Of a stretch of 33,121 nucleotides of DNA, positions 1 through 10,197 are shown in pieces. Position numbers and translations under genes: made by a program. How positions within the stretch are numbered: the first letter of the stretch is position 1; every line of letters starts with the position of its first letter. Origin of the DNA: an uncultured Bacilli bacterium (GTDB taxonomy: Bacteria; Bacillota_I; Bacilli_A; RF39; UBA660). The notes under the pieces were generated by a model, which did not search any database, was not told the origin of the DNA, and was given only the letters and a program-made list of their open reading frames with translations. Location of the stretch: assembly GCA_944329395.1 (NCBI GenBank), contig CALVIF010000005.1:1-33121 (forward strand), written 5' to 3'.

Positions 1-2925
<2,925 letters not shown>

Positions 2926-2940
2926 TCGTATTCTTTGTTT

Positions 2941-3020
2941 ATACTAAATTTTTGATAATTTAGAAACACACTTGCAAATTGACATAATCAATTGGCGTGT
3001 GTAAAAGGACTTGTCCTTTT
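2941..3020 (+). other. Candidate MobV-type oriT, copy O1
   Basis: Seen: ACACAC (2966-2971) faces GTGTGT (2997-3002). Between them is an inner hairpin, AATTG (2977-2981) with CAATT (2989-2993), and right after comes a second hairpin AAAAGGAC/GTCCTTTT (3003-3020). From memory, MobV oriTs of the pMV158 type have a small inverted repeat flanked by ACACAC and GTGTGT, nicked within GTGTG/T. By analogy the nick would fall at 3001/3002. The element lies directly downstream of the relaxase and recurs at 3824-3889 and 8185-8265. The oriT role is inference. Confidence 0.6.
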
Positions 3021-3056
3021 AAATCCTAAAAATATTAATAATAAAATGATAAAAAA

Positions 3057-3078
3057 TTAAAAATATATGTTATAATAA
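3057..3078 (+). promoter_or_regulatory. Extended -10 promoter for cargo gene 3106
   Basis: Extended -10: TG at 3068-3069, then TATAAT at 3071-3076, with no good -35. The block from TTAAAAATATATG through TATAATAA is nearly identical at 8302-8323, also between an oriT-like element and a cargo gene, so oriT and promoter behave as one repeated module. Confidence 0.65.
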
Positions 3079-3105
3079 ATAATCACAAGGGAGGTTTAAT
3101 AATTT

Positions 3106-3486
3106 ATGGAACAATCTACAGAAAGAAAATTATTATATTATGATCGTTTTCAAAGAATGCCTAGACATTATAATGGTGCACCAATTTTTCATTTTATGTG
3201 TAAGGATGTAAAAACTGGTGAAGATGTTACATTAGGGGCTTGTTATTTTGCAGAAGAAGTATCAAAGACTATAGGTGGACATTATTATGAGGATATTGTT
3301 GAAGCAACTAACGATTTTGATATATTATGGAGTTTATCAGATGAAAGAATTAGCCCTGTAGCAGATACTTTTGATGAAGTACAAGCTGAATATCAAAGAA
3401 TGATAAATGAAGGTGTATCTCCAGAAGAAATTAATTCTGCTATGATTACACTATTTCACCAAAAAAGAAAAATTAAAACACGTTAA
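3106..3486 (+). CDS. Hypothetical cargo protein
   Basis: Not recognised. A 126-residue soluble protein with no signal peptide or membrane segment, rich in aromatic residues in its first half (YYDRFQRMPRHYNG, HFMCKD) and ending in a basic tail (HQKRKIKTR). The start is supported by GGGAGG at 3089-3094, 11 nt upstream, and by an extended -10 promoter at 3068-3076. It sits between a candidate oriT and the next element's leader block, the cargo position of an integrative mobilizable element. A fitness, defence or anti-defence role is possible, but nothing in the sequence shows it. Confidence 0.75.
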   Translation: MEQSTERKLLYYDRFQRMPRHYNGAPIFHFMCKDVKTGEDVTLGACYFAEEVSKTIGGHYYEDIVEATNDFDILWSLSDERISPVADTFDEVQAEYQRMINEGVSPEEINSAMITLFHQKRKIKTR

Positions 3487-3494
3487 TTAAAAAA

Positions 3495-3528
3495 TTGACG
3501 TTACAAATATTTAATTATATGTTATACT
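3495..3528 (+). promoter_or_regulatory. Promoter of leader RNA L1
   Basis: Extended -10: TG at 3520-3521, then TATACT at 3523-3528. TTGACG (3495-3500) is 22 nt upstream, rather far for a -35; TTACAA (3501-3506) at 16 nt is the alternative. The equivalent position in copy L2 also has an extended -10 (4504-4512). Confidence 0.6.
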
Positions 3529-3534
3529 ATAGTT

Positions 3535-3672
3535 AGTTAATAGTTATTACTAACTATTTCTTTTGCCCTAGAAGTTGTTCTACTTCTTCCGTTAGGGCAC
3601 CAGATTGATAGGAAACTCGAACTTTTATAAATTCGAGAGTAATAAATTACTAACAGAAATGTTAGTTTTTTT
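3535..3672 (+). ncRNA. Structured leader RNA with terminator, copy L1
   Basis: A chain of inverted repeats follows the promoter. AGTTAGT/ACTAACT (3531-3555) comes first, then a GCCCTA...TAGGGC hairpin enclosing GAAG/CTTC (about 3575-3599), then CTCGAA/TTCGAG (about 3616-3637). Last is a terminator CTAACA-GAAA-TGTTAG plus seven T (3650-3672). There is no ATG frame before the terminator. In copy L2 the same block lies directly before the recombinase start, so this is probably an attenuator or small RNA controlling the recombinase-mob operon. The 5' AGTTAGT could also pair with ACTAAC at 3649-3654, an arm of the terminator, so an antiterminator switch is conceivable. Confidence 0.5.
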
Positions 3673-3704
3673 GTTATTTAAGAAGAAAATGAAGAGTTTT
3701 TTAT

Positions 3705-3809
3705 GAATGTTATGATAATCATTTATATAGTGAAACTGATATAAATAATACATCAAAAGAGAAAGAATTGACTAATTATATTGAAGAAAAGGACTGTGAT
3801 TATTTTTAA
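3705..3809 (+). pseudogene. MobV relaxase 3' remnant
   Basis: An open 34-codon stretch ending in TAA reads ECYDNHLYSETDIN...NYIEEKDCDYF. It aligns with the C-terminal tail of the intact relaxase (ECYEKDLYNSYDLIDIS...EEILEKEYDYFD). The rest of the relaxase and the whole recombinase are missing between leader L1 and this remnant, so an internal deletion removed most of one element. Confidence 0.75.
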
Positions 3810-3821
3810 ATCATAGTCCTT
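3789..3821 (+). terminator. Stop-codon hairpin after the mob remnant
   Basis: 12-bp stem, 3789-3800 with 3810-3821, one G-U pair and a 9-nt loop containing the stop codon. It matches the hairpin at 2902-2936 in position. No long T tract follows, so termination is less certain. Confidence 0.55.
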
Positions 3822-3823
3822 AA

Positions 3824-3889
3824 ATACTAAAAGGTTTCAATTTAGTAAAAACACTTTCACATTGACATCATCAATGAGCGTGTGTAATC
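3824..3889 (+). other. Candidate MobV-type oriT, copy O2
   Basis: Shares ATACTAAA, TTTAG, ATTGACAT and GCGTGTGTAA with copy O1. The inner stem is CATTGA (3860-3865) with TCAATG (3871-3876), base-paired but of different sequence from O1. ACAC (3851-3854) faces GTGTGT (3880-3885). The predicted nick by analogy is 3884/3885. It lacks the second hairpin and cargo promoter of O1 and abuts the 3' end of a minus-strand gene. Confidence 0.55.
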
Positions 3890-3900
3890 ATATAAAATGC

Positions 3901-4422
3901 TTATTTTCTCTTTTTCTTAAAAATAGATTTAATTAATTTTTGTACACCATTTTCTGGATTTTGAAAACTTATAGGATATTCAATACCTTCTGGTAAATCC
4001 ATTTTTATGTGTCCTTGTTTAAACCATAAAACATCTCTTAATGAATACATTTTAAAATCAAGCAATTCACATTGTTGAACCATTTGCATATTTTCTTTTC
4101 TTTCTTTTTCCGACATTGAATTAAATTTAGTTGCAATTTCATTTTTTTCTTGAGCAATATTTTGACCTAAAGCTATTGTTTCTTCTTCAGATAAATCTTT
4201 TACTTCGTTATAATTTATCATCCAACTAAGACCTTTAAAAAACTCAATTTCTTCAGGTGCGTCAAATTTAACAAATTCATATCTATTACTATCGTCTATA
4301 ATAACAATTCTATTTCCAAATACTTTCATAAATATAGATGCTGGTATTGGTAAATCTGTTTGATTTAAATATGCAATATCATTTTTTTGAACATAAACAC
4401 TATCATCAGTTATGATTTTCAT
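3901..4422 (-). CDS. Hypothetical cargo protein, reverse orientation
   Basis: Not recognised. A 173-residue protein: N-terminal part rich in beta-prone residues (IITDDSVYVQKND, GNRIVIIDDSNRYEFVKF), a central helical charged region (LSEEETIALGQNIAQEKNEIATKF) and a very basic C-terminus (SIFKKKRK). No signal peptide or membrane segment. The start is supported by AAGGAGG 7 nt upstream on the minus strand. It lies between oriT-like copy O2 and leader L2 and is read against the flanking mobile-element pieces, so it is probably cargo that arrived or inverted separately. Confidence 0.75.
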   Translation of the reverse strand: MKIITDDSVYVQKNDIAYLNQTDLPIPASIFMKVFGNRIVIIDDSNRYEFVKFDAPEEIEFFKGLSWMINYNEVKDLSEEETIALGQNIAQEKNEIATKFNSMSEKERKENMQMVQQCELLDFKMYSLRDVLWFKQGHIKMDLPEGIEYPISFQNPENGVQKLIKSIFKKKRK

Positions 4423-4503
4423 CTTAAACCCTCCTTGAATAGGTTATATAATAACATAAATTTGTTTGAAATACTATATTTTTAATAAATTTTGTAATTT
4501 TTA

Positions 4504-4512
4504 TGATATACT
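4504..4512 (+). promoter_or_regulatory. Promoter of leader RNA L2
   Basis: Extended -10: TG (4504-4505) followed by TATACT (4507-4512). No convincing -35. It is placed like the L1 promoter relative to the leader hairpins. Confidence 0.55.
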
Positions 4513-4518
4513 GTAGTT

Positions 4519-4652
4519 AGTTAATAATTATTACTAACTTATTTCTTTTGCTCAAAAAGTTGTTGTACTTCTTCCTTTAGGACACCATATGGAAATTAGT
4601 CAAACTAATTGATTTTAAATATATGAAAGGTTAATTTTGGTTAACCTTTTTT
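4519..4652 (+). ncRNA. Structured leader RNA with terminator, copy L2
   Basis: Shares with L1 the first hairpin (GTTAGTTAATA.TTATTACTAAC), then TTTCTTTTGC, AAGTTGTTNTACTTCTTCC and TTAGGNCACCA. The large GCCCTA/TAGGGC stem is decayed. The terminator is a different sequence in the same place: a perfect 9-bp stem AAAGGTTAA/TTAACCTTT (4626-4634 with 4641-4649) followed by T residues. The recombinase start codon is only 27 nt downstream, which shows the block sits between promoter and recombinase. Confidence 0.55.
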
Positions 4653-4675
4653 ATATGCTCGAAGTGAGTTGATGA

Positions 4676-5400
<725 letters not shown>

Positions 5401-5439
5401 AAAAAAAATAAGTTATTTAAAACTAATACTAATCAAGAA

Positions 5440-5909
5440 AGATAACTATATTTTGAAACATGAAGATAAAGAAAAAATTGAAAAGTATATTAGTCAAGTA
5501 GATAAAACAAATGATGAATATAAAAATATTCAAACACTATCTATTACTCTTAATAATATAGATAATTAAATAAAAGAAAATCATAAACCAAAAAATTATA
5601 TTGAAAACAATGAAACATTACAATTAAGAGTTGATACACTAACTAGAAATAACAGGGTTAAAGATAAACAAATTAAAGATTTAAATGAAGGAAATCTTTC
5701 TTTAAGTTTTGAAAAGATAAATTCTTAAAAGTAATCTCTTTTATTAAAAATAAACTATTTTGGAAAAAAAAGAACGAGAAAAATATATTAATGCCGTAGA
5801 AGATTTATATTCAAAGAAAATTATTAAGAAAGATACATTTGAAGATTTACAGGATACTTATGAATATAGTAAAAATTATTATAATGAAAAATATGATTTT
5901 GAGATATAA
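5440..5909 (+). pseudogene. Broken MobV relaxase, C-terminal coiled coil
   Basis: Decayed frames read a charged coiled coil (HEDKEKIEKYISQVDKTNDEY..., LRVDTLTRNNRVKDKQIKDL). After a frameshift near 5730 comes FIKNKLFWKKKEREKYINAV...EDLYSKKIIKKDTFEDLQDTYEYS, ending EKYDFEI and TAA. This tail resembles MobV relaxase C-termini, and the order after a recombinase pseudogene repeats the intact pair at 1-2925. Several in-frame stops make function impossible. Confidence 0.65.
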
Positions 5910-5923
5910 ATTTATAAAAACTA

Positions 5924-5932
5924 TGTTATAAT
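5924..5932 (+). promoter_or_regulatory. Extended -10 promoter for gene 5965
   Basis: TG (5924-5925), one base, then TATAAT (5927-5932), 33 nt before the start codon. No clear -35. Confidence 0.6.
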
Positions 5933-5964
5933 AAAACACGGGTTTTTTATGGTGGTGGGAAAAT

Positions 5965-7164
5965 ATGACTTATTTACAACTGATGATCAAATGTTTAACC
6001 TTTTTCAAAAATCAAAAAGAAGAGTTTGATAGAGATAATTTTTACTTTTTTTGGCTAGGTAATCAAGATAAAGATATTGATTTATATTACAAATCTAAAG
6101 CAAAAAAAGCGCTTATGTATTTACTTTTGTCGGAAACAAAAAAAAGTGATAATACAAGCATCCCTTTACTAAAAGTATTAGAAAAAGATTTATCTTATTT
6201 TGATGTTAGTTTATGTAAAACAATAGAAACAGCAGAACAAAGTACGCTTACATCGATAGGTGAAGATCCTTATATGTTTGACCAAATGCGTTTATTAGAG
6301 CAAAATGAATTGACTGACGATGAACAAAAAGAAATTATTAATGAATTGTTTAATATATATAGAGAAAATGTGCCAGATAATTGGGAAATTCAACTATATG
6401 AATCAGCTATTCATACTGTTATGGAAATGGTTTCTCGAATTATACCAGAGTTATTTTTTACTGAAAAAGGATATAAATATATTGATAAAGAATATAAAAT
6501 TGAAGATTCTGAATTAAGAGAAAGATGTTATAAGTATTTAAAAGAAAATATAAGATATTATAATTCTGAAAGAATATATAAGGTTGATGAAAATATTTAT
6601 GGTGAACTATATGAGACAGAAGAAAATTTTGATGAGTATGAAGAATATGAAGTTGATGAAGATGAAATAAGAGGATATGTTGATATTTATGGAGAAGATA
6701 TTGATAACTACGATATATTACATTATTCAATTACTCTATTAATTATTATACTAAGATTTATAAAAAATAAACAATATGATAAAATTGCAAAAATGATAGA
6801 ATTGGATAAAACAATGACTAATTTTTATGACGGTTATAGATTCTATTATGATAAAACTTTAATCGAGGCATTGTATCAACCAAAAACAATGGGACAAGAT
6901 TATCATAAAGAAATATCTATGTCAAAAAAAAGTGATGCTTATTTAGAATTTTTCTTATCAAATAATGATTTTACACAACAATATGATGTTCAACAACTTT
7001 CACTTATAATATCACATTGTTTTGATATATTTAATTCTGAGCCAATTAATAAAATGATTAAAAATATTTATATGATAAATAATGTTTTTTTTACTACTGA
7101 TTTGGATAATCAAGAAGAAAAAATAAAAAAACTTGTTAGAATCAAAAAAAATAACAATGAGTAA
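5965..7164 (+). CDS. Hypothetical acidic helical cargo protein
   Basis: Not recognised. A 399-residue protein, mostly charged alpha-helix, with a strongly acidic tyrosine/glutamate-rich stretch (DENIYGELYETEENFDEYEEY, EVDEDEIRGYVDIYGEDIDNY, about residues 210-250). A short hydrophobic helix follows (YSITLLIIILRFI) that is too weak to call a membrane anchor. The start has GGTGGTGGG (5950-5959) upstream and an extended -10 promoter. It sits in the cargo position after a decayed recombinase-mob pair and appears intact although that pair is dead, which suggests selection for the cargo or recent decay of the mobility genes. Confidence 0.75.
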   Translation: MTYLQLMIKCLTFFKNQKEEFDRDNFYFFWLGNQDKDIDLYYKSKAKKALMYLLLSETKKSDNTSIPLLKVLEKDLSYFDVSLCKTIETAEQSTLTSIGEDPYMFDQMRLLEQNELTDDEQKEIINELFNIYRENVPDNWEIQLYESAIHTVMEMVSRIIPELFFTEKGYKYIDKEYKIEDSELRERCYKYLKENIRYYNSERIYKVDENIYGELYETEENFDEYEEYEVDEDEIRGYVDIYGEDIDNYDILHYSITLLIIILRFIKNKQYDKIAKMIELDKTMTNFYDGYRFYYDKTLIEALYQPKTMGQDYHKEISMSKKSDAYLEFFLSNNDFTQQYDVQQLSLIISHCFDIFNSEPINKMIKNIYMINNVFFTTDLDNQEEKIKKLVRIKKNNNE

Positions 7165-7167
7165 TTT

Positions 7168-7196
7168 TTGACAATATTAGTAATTTATTCTATCAT
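7168..7196 (+). promoter_or_regulatory. Promoter-like TTGACA/TATCAT pair
   Basis: Perfect -35 TTGACA (7168-7173), 17-nt spacer, TATCAT (7191-7196). It overlaps the truncated Nudix fragment and has no start codon with a ribosome site just after it. It may be relict or accidental. Confidence 0.35.
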
Positions 7197-7561
7197 TACA
7201 AAGTAGAGCAGATAGAGATAGTTGGGGATTGCCTGGTGGTTGTCGTCAAGAATTAGGAGAAAGGTTTCAAGATACAGTTATTAAGGAAGTTAAAGAAGAA
7301 ACAAATTTAGATGTGAAGGAAGAAGATTTAGAATTAATTGATATAGTTTCTGGAACTAGTAGAAGGAATGATTATCCAAATGGTGATGTGGTTATAAACA
7401 ATATAGTACTTTATTGTATTAGAAATTATTCTGGAGAATTGAAATGGAATTTAGAATCTAAAGAAATGAAATTTTTTGATTTAGGTAATTTACCTGAAAA
7501 CCAAAATGATCCTGATTTGATAGAAACGTATAAGAATTTTATAAAAAAATGTAAGAGATAA
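7184..7561 (+). pseudogene. Nudix hydrolase fragment, N-terminus missing
   Basis: Frame 7184-7561 reads FILSLQSRADRDSWGLPGG, then a Nudix box (ELGERFQDTVIKEVKEETNL), then a C-terminal half of the kind seen in ADP-ribose/nucleotide pyrophosphatases (DYPNGDVVINNIVLY, SKEMKFFDLGNLPE). The family normally has about 30-50 residues before this point, but a TAA at 7181-7183 and the preceding gene leave no room. The box has one extra residue (GGCRQELGE rather than GGxxExGE), lysine for the first arginine and asparagine for a glycine. No plausible start with ribosome site is seen (TTG 7229 is the Leu of LPGG). Most likely a 5'-truncated gene. Confidence 0.7.
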
Positions 7562-7577
7562 ATATAGAAATATTTCT

Positions 7578-7678
7578 GTTGATTTATATTCAAAAAAGTA
7601 ATTATTAGTGATGAAAACTTTAATGAATTAAAAGATATTTAGCTATTTAGTAAAGAAAAAGATAATTATAATTTATAA
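7578..7678 (+). pseudogene. Second decayed MobV relaxase 3' remnant
   Basis: VDLYSKK, then after a one-base shift VIISDENFNELKDI, a stop, and LFSKEKDNYNL before TAA. It resembles the tail at 5810-5909 (EDLYSKKIIKKDTFEDLQD...), so it is the end of another relaxase copy. It directly precedes the promoter of the next cargo gene, as the mob end does at 5909. Confidence 0.55.
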
Positions 7679-7710
7679 ATTTAATGATTTTTAAGAAAAA
7701 TAGTAAAATA

Positions 7711-7719
7711 TAGTATAAT
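7711..7719 (+). promoter_or_regulatory. Promoter for gene 7739
   Basis: TATAAT (7714-7719) preceded by TAG. A transcript would start near 7726, so the ATG at 7718 lies inside the -10 box and cannot be the start. This fixes the next gene's start at 7739. Confidence 0.55.
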
Positions 7720-7738
7720 GTTTTGTAGGATGAGAATT

Positions 7739-7960
7739 ATGAAAAACATTGAAAACAAGGATTTAGTGCTAAACTTAGAAAAATATTTTAATTATGGTGA
7801 TAGGTATTTTGTAACATTTAATTATGACTCTTTGGAACAGCAAAGAAAAATGTACGAATTATTTGTAAAAGGTTTACTTAATAGTTATGGTTCACATTCC
7901 ACAAGAGCTAGTGCTGGTAAAGATTATATAATGCCTTATTTTGTAGATGAGTTTGAATGA
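7739..7960 (+). CDS. Hypothetical protein, first half of an interrupted gene?
   Basis: Not recognised. Start chosen at ATG 7739 (MKNIENKDLV), with AGGATGAG just upstream and a -10 box at 7714-7719; the earlier ATG at 7718 overlaps that box. The 73-residue product ends at a TGA (7958-7960). The very next codon is ATG in the same frame and the reading frame continues to 8152. A single base change would join both parts into one 138-residue protein, so this may be the 5' half of a gene broken by a nonsense mutation, or two coupled small genes. Confidence 0.55.
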   Translation: MKNIENKDLVLNLEKYFNYGDRYFVTFNYDSLEQQRKMYELFVKGLLNSYGSHSTRASAGKDYIMPYFVDEFE

Positions 7961-8152
7961 ATGACACCAAGAGATACTGGAAAAATTAGTGGAACAAGTA
8001 TGCCTGAAGATTTGTTGCCAGAATTTATTAGAAGATTTGTAGAAGTAGATAATGCTGTTGTAAATATTGGTGAGCAAAAGATGAGCGAAAAATTTGATTA
8101 CGATCAATTTGGTGAAATGATTCAATCAATTGGGCAAAATAAACATAGATAA
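7961..8152 (+). CDS. Hypothetical protein, in-frame continuation after TGA
   Basis: Not recognised. 63 residues (MTPRDTGKISGTSMPEDLLP..., ending SIGQNKHR) in the same frame as the gene at 7739, separated by one TGA. No independent good ribosome binding site is visible: GATGAG is 9-14 nt upstream and inside the preceding codons. Expression would need coupling at the TGA-ATG junction or readthrough. A terminator follows immediately. Confidence 0.45.
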   Translation: MTPRDTGKISGTSMPEDLLPEFIRRFVEVDNAVVNIGEQKMSEKFDYDQFGEMIQSIGQNKHR

Positions 8153-8155
8153 TTT

Positions 8156-8182
8156 AGAAATGGTATTTCCATTTCTTTTTAT
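8156..8182 (+). terminator. Rho-independent terminator after 8152
   Basis: Perfect 8-bp stem AGAAATGG/CCATTTCT (8156-8163 with 8169-8176), 5-nt loop, then TTTT. Confidence 0.75.
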
Positions 8183-8184
8183 AT

Positions 8185-8265
8185 ATACTAAACTTTGTTA
8201 ATTTAGAAAACATACTTGCAAATTGACATAATTAATTAGTGAGTGTAAAAGAATTTTTTTCTTCT
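8185..8265 (+). other. Candidate MobV-type oriT, copy O3 (degenerate)
   Basis: Aligns with O1 over ATACTAAA.TTTG.TAATTTAGAAA.CA.ACTTGCAAATTGACATAAT (in pieces) and over GTGTAAAAG. The inner stem is weakened (AATT/AATT) and the GTGTGT arm reads GAGTGT, so this copy may be inactive. The following hairpin AAAGAA/TTCTT matches the AAAAGGAC/GTCCTTTT hairpin of O1 in position but not sequence. Confidence 0.5.
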
Positions 8266-8301
8266 ATATTTTAAGCAAGAAACATTAAAAGTAATAAAAA
8301 T

Positions 8302-8321
8302 TTAAAAATATATGATATAAT
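8302..8321 (+). promoter_or_regulatory. Extended -10 promoter for cargo gene 8344
   Basis: TG (8313-8314), one base, TATAAT (8316-8321), in the same TTAAAAATATATG context as 3057-3076. The spacing to the start codon is also similar. Confidence 0.65.
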
Positions 8322-8343
8322 AATTTACGATGGAGGGTTCTGT

Positions 8344-9570
8344 ATGAGTTTAAAAGAAGAATTAAAGAAATTAAGAAAAAAATTATCGAGCTATCAAATA
8401 ACACAAGCACAAGCTGGTTGTGGAACTATTGATCAAAAATCTTGTGATGTTGTAGAAAAAGAAAGTAAAATATTGGAAAGGGTTTCTGAATTTGGTAAAG
8501 AATATCTTTTGCCATCAACTGAAACAATTGGCAATCATTTTGATAAGATTAAAAATATTAATTTAGATGCTGAAGTAGATAATTTTATTGATTGGTATTT
8601 TAAAAATATGATTAAAGGACGTTATACTGATATTGGAGAATTACATCAGCTAAATGGTATGAGAAATCTCATTGAAAAAATGGCTGTTTGGTATGAACTT
8701 AGATATCCTGATTATGAAATTAATAGATTAATGCCTTGCTCTGGTCAGGAATCGATAGAAGTAAACGATGTAATGTTTAATAGTAATAAATATATAAATG
8801 ATTTATTTGATGAAACATCTGATGTAAGAGAATTGGATTGGAGTGAATTCTATAATGCTAGGGCATTTATAAAATCTTTGCCATGGGATGAGAGAAGTTT
8901 ATTTGAAAATTCAAGATATAGTGATTTGGTATATATTGATTCATATTACAGAGGTGCGCATTTACATTTAACATCAAAAGGTTTTGTTGAATTAGCTGAA
9001 GAAGTTGGAAGTTATACAAATTTTAAAATTAAAGATGATGAATTACGAGGTATGCATATTAAAGATGCCGTAAATCTATTAAAAGAAAAAGGGGTTTTAT
9101 TACCAAGTGGTAATGAACTAGAAGAAACTATAAAAGATGTTGAAAAATGGGATTATCAAAAAGAAGAAATGCTTAATTGTGTCATGTATAGGATAATTGA
9201 AAGAGGTGGAAATAGAATAGGTCCTCGTAGGGCATTTCTCTTTGCTAAAGAATTTGGAAGAAATATTGATATTCCTATGATGTATGGTGTTGATTATTCA
9301 GATCCAGGACTAAGAAGCTTTGTTATTGAATATATTAAAGCCGGAGGTTCTAAAGATTTGTTATGTTATATAGGATATTTTTCTAGAGCAAGTCAAAGTG
9401 AAAAAATGGATACAGTTTCAGTTGCTGAAATACTTAGAACTTGTCATAATGACTGTGTGACTAAATATACTCCAGAAGAAACAGCATTACATCAAAGAAT
9501 GGTAAATGTTTTAGCTTGCCAATGTGACAAAGGTGAAGTAAAACAACTAAAATTACAAAGAAGATTATAA
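8344..9570 (+). CDS. Hypothetical cargo protein, 408 aa
   Basis: Not recognised. It opens with a basic amphipathic helix (MSLKEELKKLRKKL), then a Cys-containing segment (AGCGTIDQKSCDVV). The long soluble body holds two tyrosine-rich patches (NMIKGRYTDIGELHQLNGMRN; SDLVYIDSYYRGAHLHLTSK) and a C-terminal cluster of cysteines (CHNDC, LACQC, about residues 375-395). No membrane segment. The start has GGAGGG 6 nt upstream and the O3-linked promoter. It looks intact and has more balanced codon use than the decayed neighbours. The C-terminal cysteines could bind metal, but the spacing fits no motif I know. Confidence 0.75.
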   Translation: MSLKEELKKLRKKLSSYQITQAQAGCGTIDQKSCDVVEKESKILERVSEFGKEYLLPSTETIGNHFDKIKNINLDAEVDNFIDWYFKNMIKGRYTDIGELHQLNGMRNLIEKMAVWYELRYPDYEINRLMPCSGQESIEVNDVMFNSNKYINDLFDETSDVRELDWSEFYNARAFIKSLPWDERSLFENSRYSDLVYIDSYYRGAHLHLTSKGFVELAEEVGSYTNFKIKDDELRGMHIKDAVNLLKEKGVLLPSGNELEETIKDVEKWDYQKEEMLNCVMYRIIERGGNRIGPRRAFLFAKEFGRNIDIPMMYGVDYSDPGLRSFVIEYIKAGGSKDLLCYIGYFSRASQSEKMDTVSVAEILRTCHNDCVTKYTPEETALHQRMVNVLACQCDKGEVKQLKLQRRL

Positions 9571-10197
9571 AAAAAGTAAAATAAATTCAAAAATTAGTGA
9601 TTAGAATGGCTGATATGCTTGTAAGTGTTTCATTAATTGTAGAATTTGCTTAAATGGTTTTAACAATCATATCTATGAAGTTTACTTTAAATTTAAAAAA
9701 TAGTTAAAAAAATTATAAAATATGATGAATGAAATTTTTAATCAAATTACTTTGTAATTATTATTAAAATTAATGAAACAATCAGAAAATTTAGATTTTT
9801 ATTTTATATTATAGTATGTTAATGATTGATATTAATTAAGAAGTTGTTATACTTTTTTTCTTTGTAATAAGTGTTTAATATAAAGCTTAGATTTATAAAA
9901 ATTTTAAAGTAATAAATTACTAACAGAAATGTTAGTTTTTTTGTTATTTAAGAAAGTTAGAGTACATAATAGAAACTAAGTAATTAAAGATAGGTGATGA
10001 ATTAAAAAGAAATGTACAATGATTGTTAAATGTTTGATAAATAAGATAATATTATAATGAAAATATAAAAGATGATAGAGATATTTATATATAAAAAAAT
10101 CGAGTAAATTATAAAGACTCAATTTTAAAGAATACAATTTTATTATATGCTATTGGTATAATAAGTATCTTATGAATACTTTGACGATTATGTGGTT
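9571..10197 (+). other. Gene-poor stretch with decayed mobile-element sequence
   Basis: No intact gene seen. Short frames with many stops occupy 9571-9800 and 9955-10197. A leader-type block lies at about 9806-9954. The part after it (KIGDELKRN, NENIKDDRDIYI fragments) could be recombinase or relaxase debris but is too decayed to assign. Confidence 0.5.
9806..9954 (+). repeat. Decayed leader block, copy L3
   Basis: Positions 9908-9954 are identical to 3638-3684 over 47 nt, including the terminator CTAACA-GAAA-TGTTAG plus T tract. Upstream, AGAAGTTGTT.TACTT is still recognisable (9840-9855). The middle hairpins are lost. It marks the former 5' end of another recombinase-mob unit. Confidence 0.7.

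Noticed and set aside
3535-3672. tRNA or known riboswitch in the leader block
   Set aside because: No cloverleaf, and no conserved core that I recognise; left as an unassigned structured RNA.
6458-6730. 90-codon minus-strand frame
   Set aside because: Lies wholly inside the 5965-7164 gene; its His/Tyr/Ile-rich composition is that of an antisense shadow of an acidic AT-rich gene.
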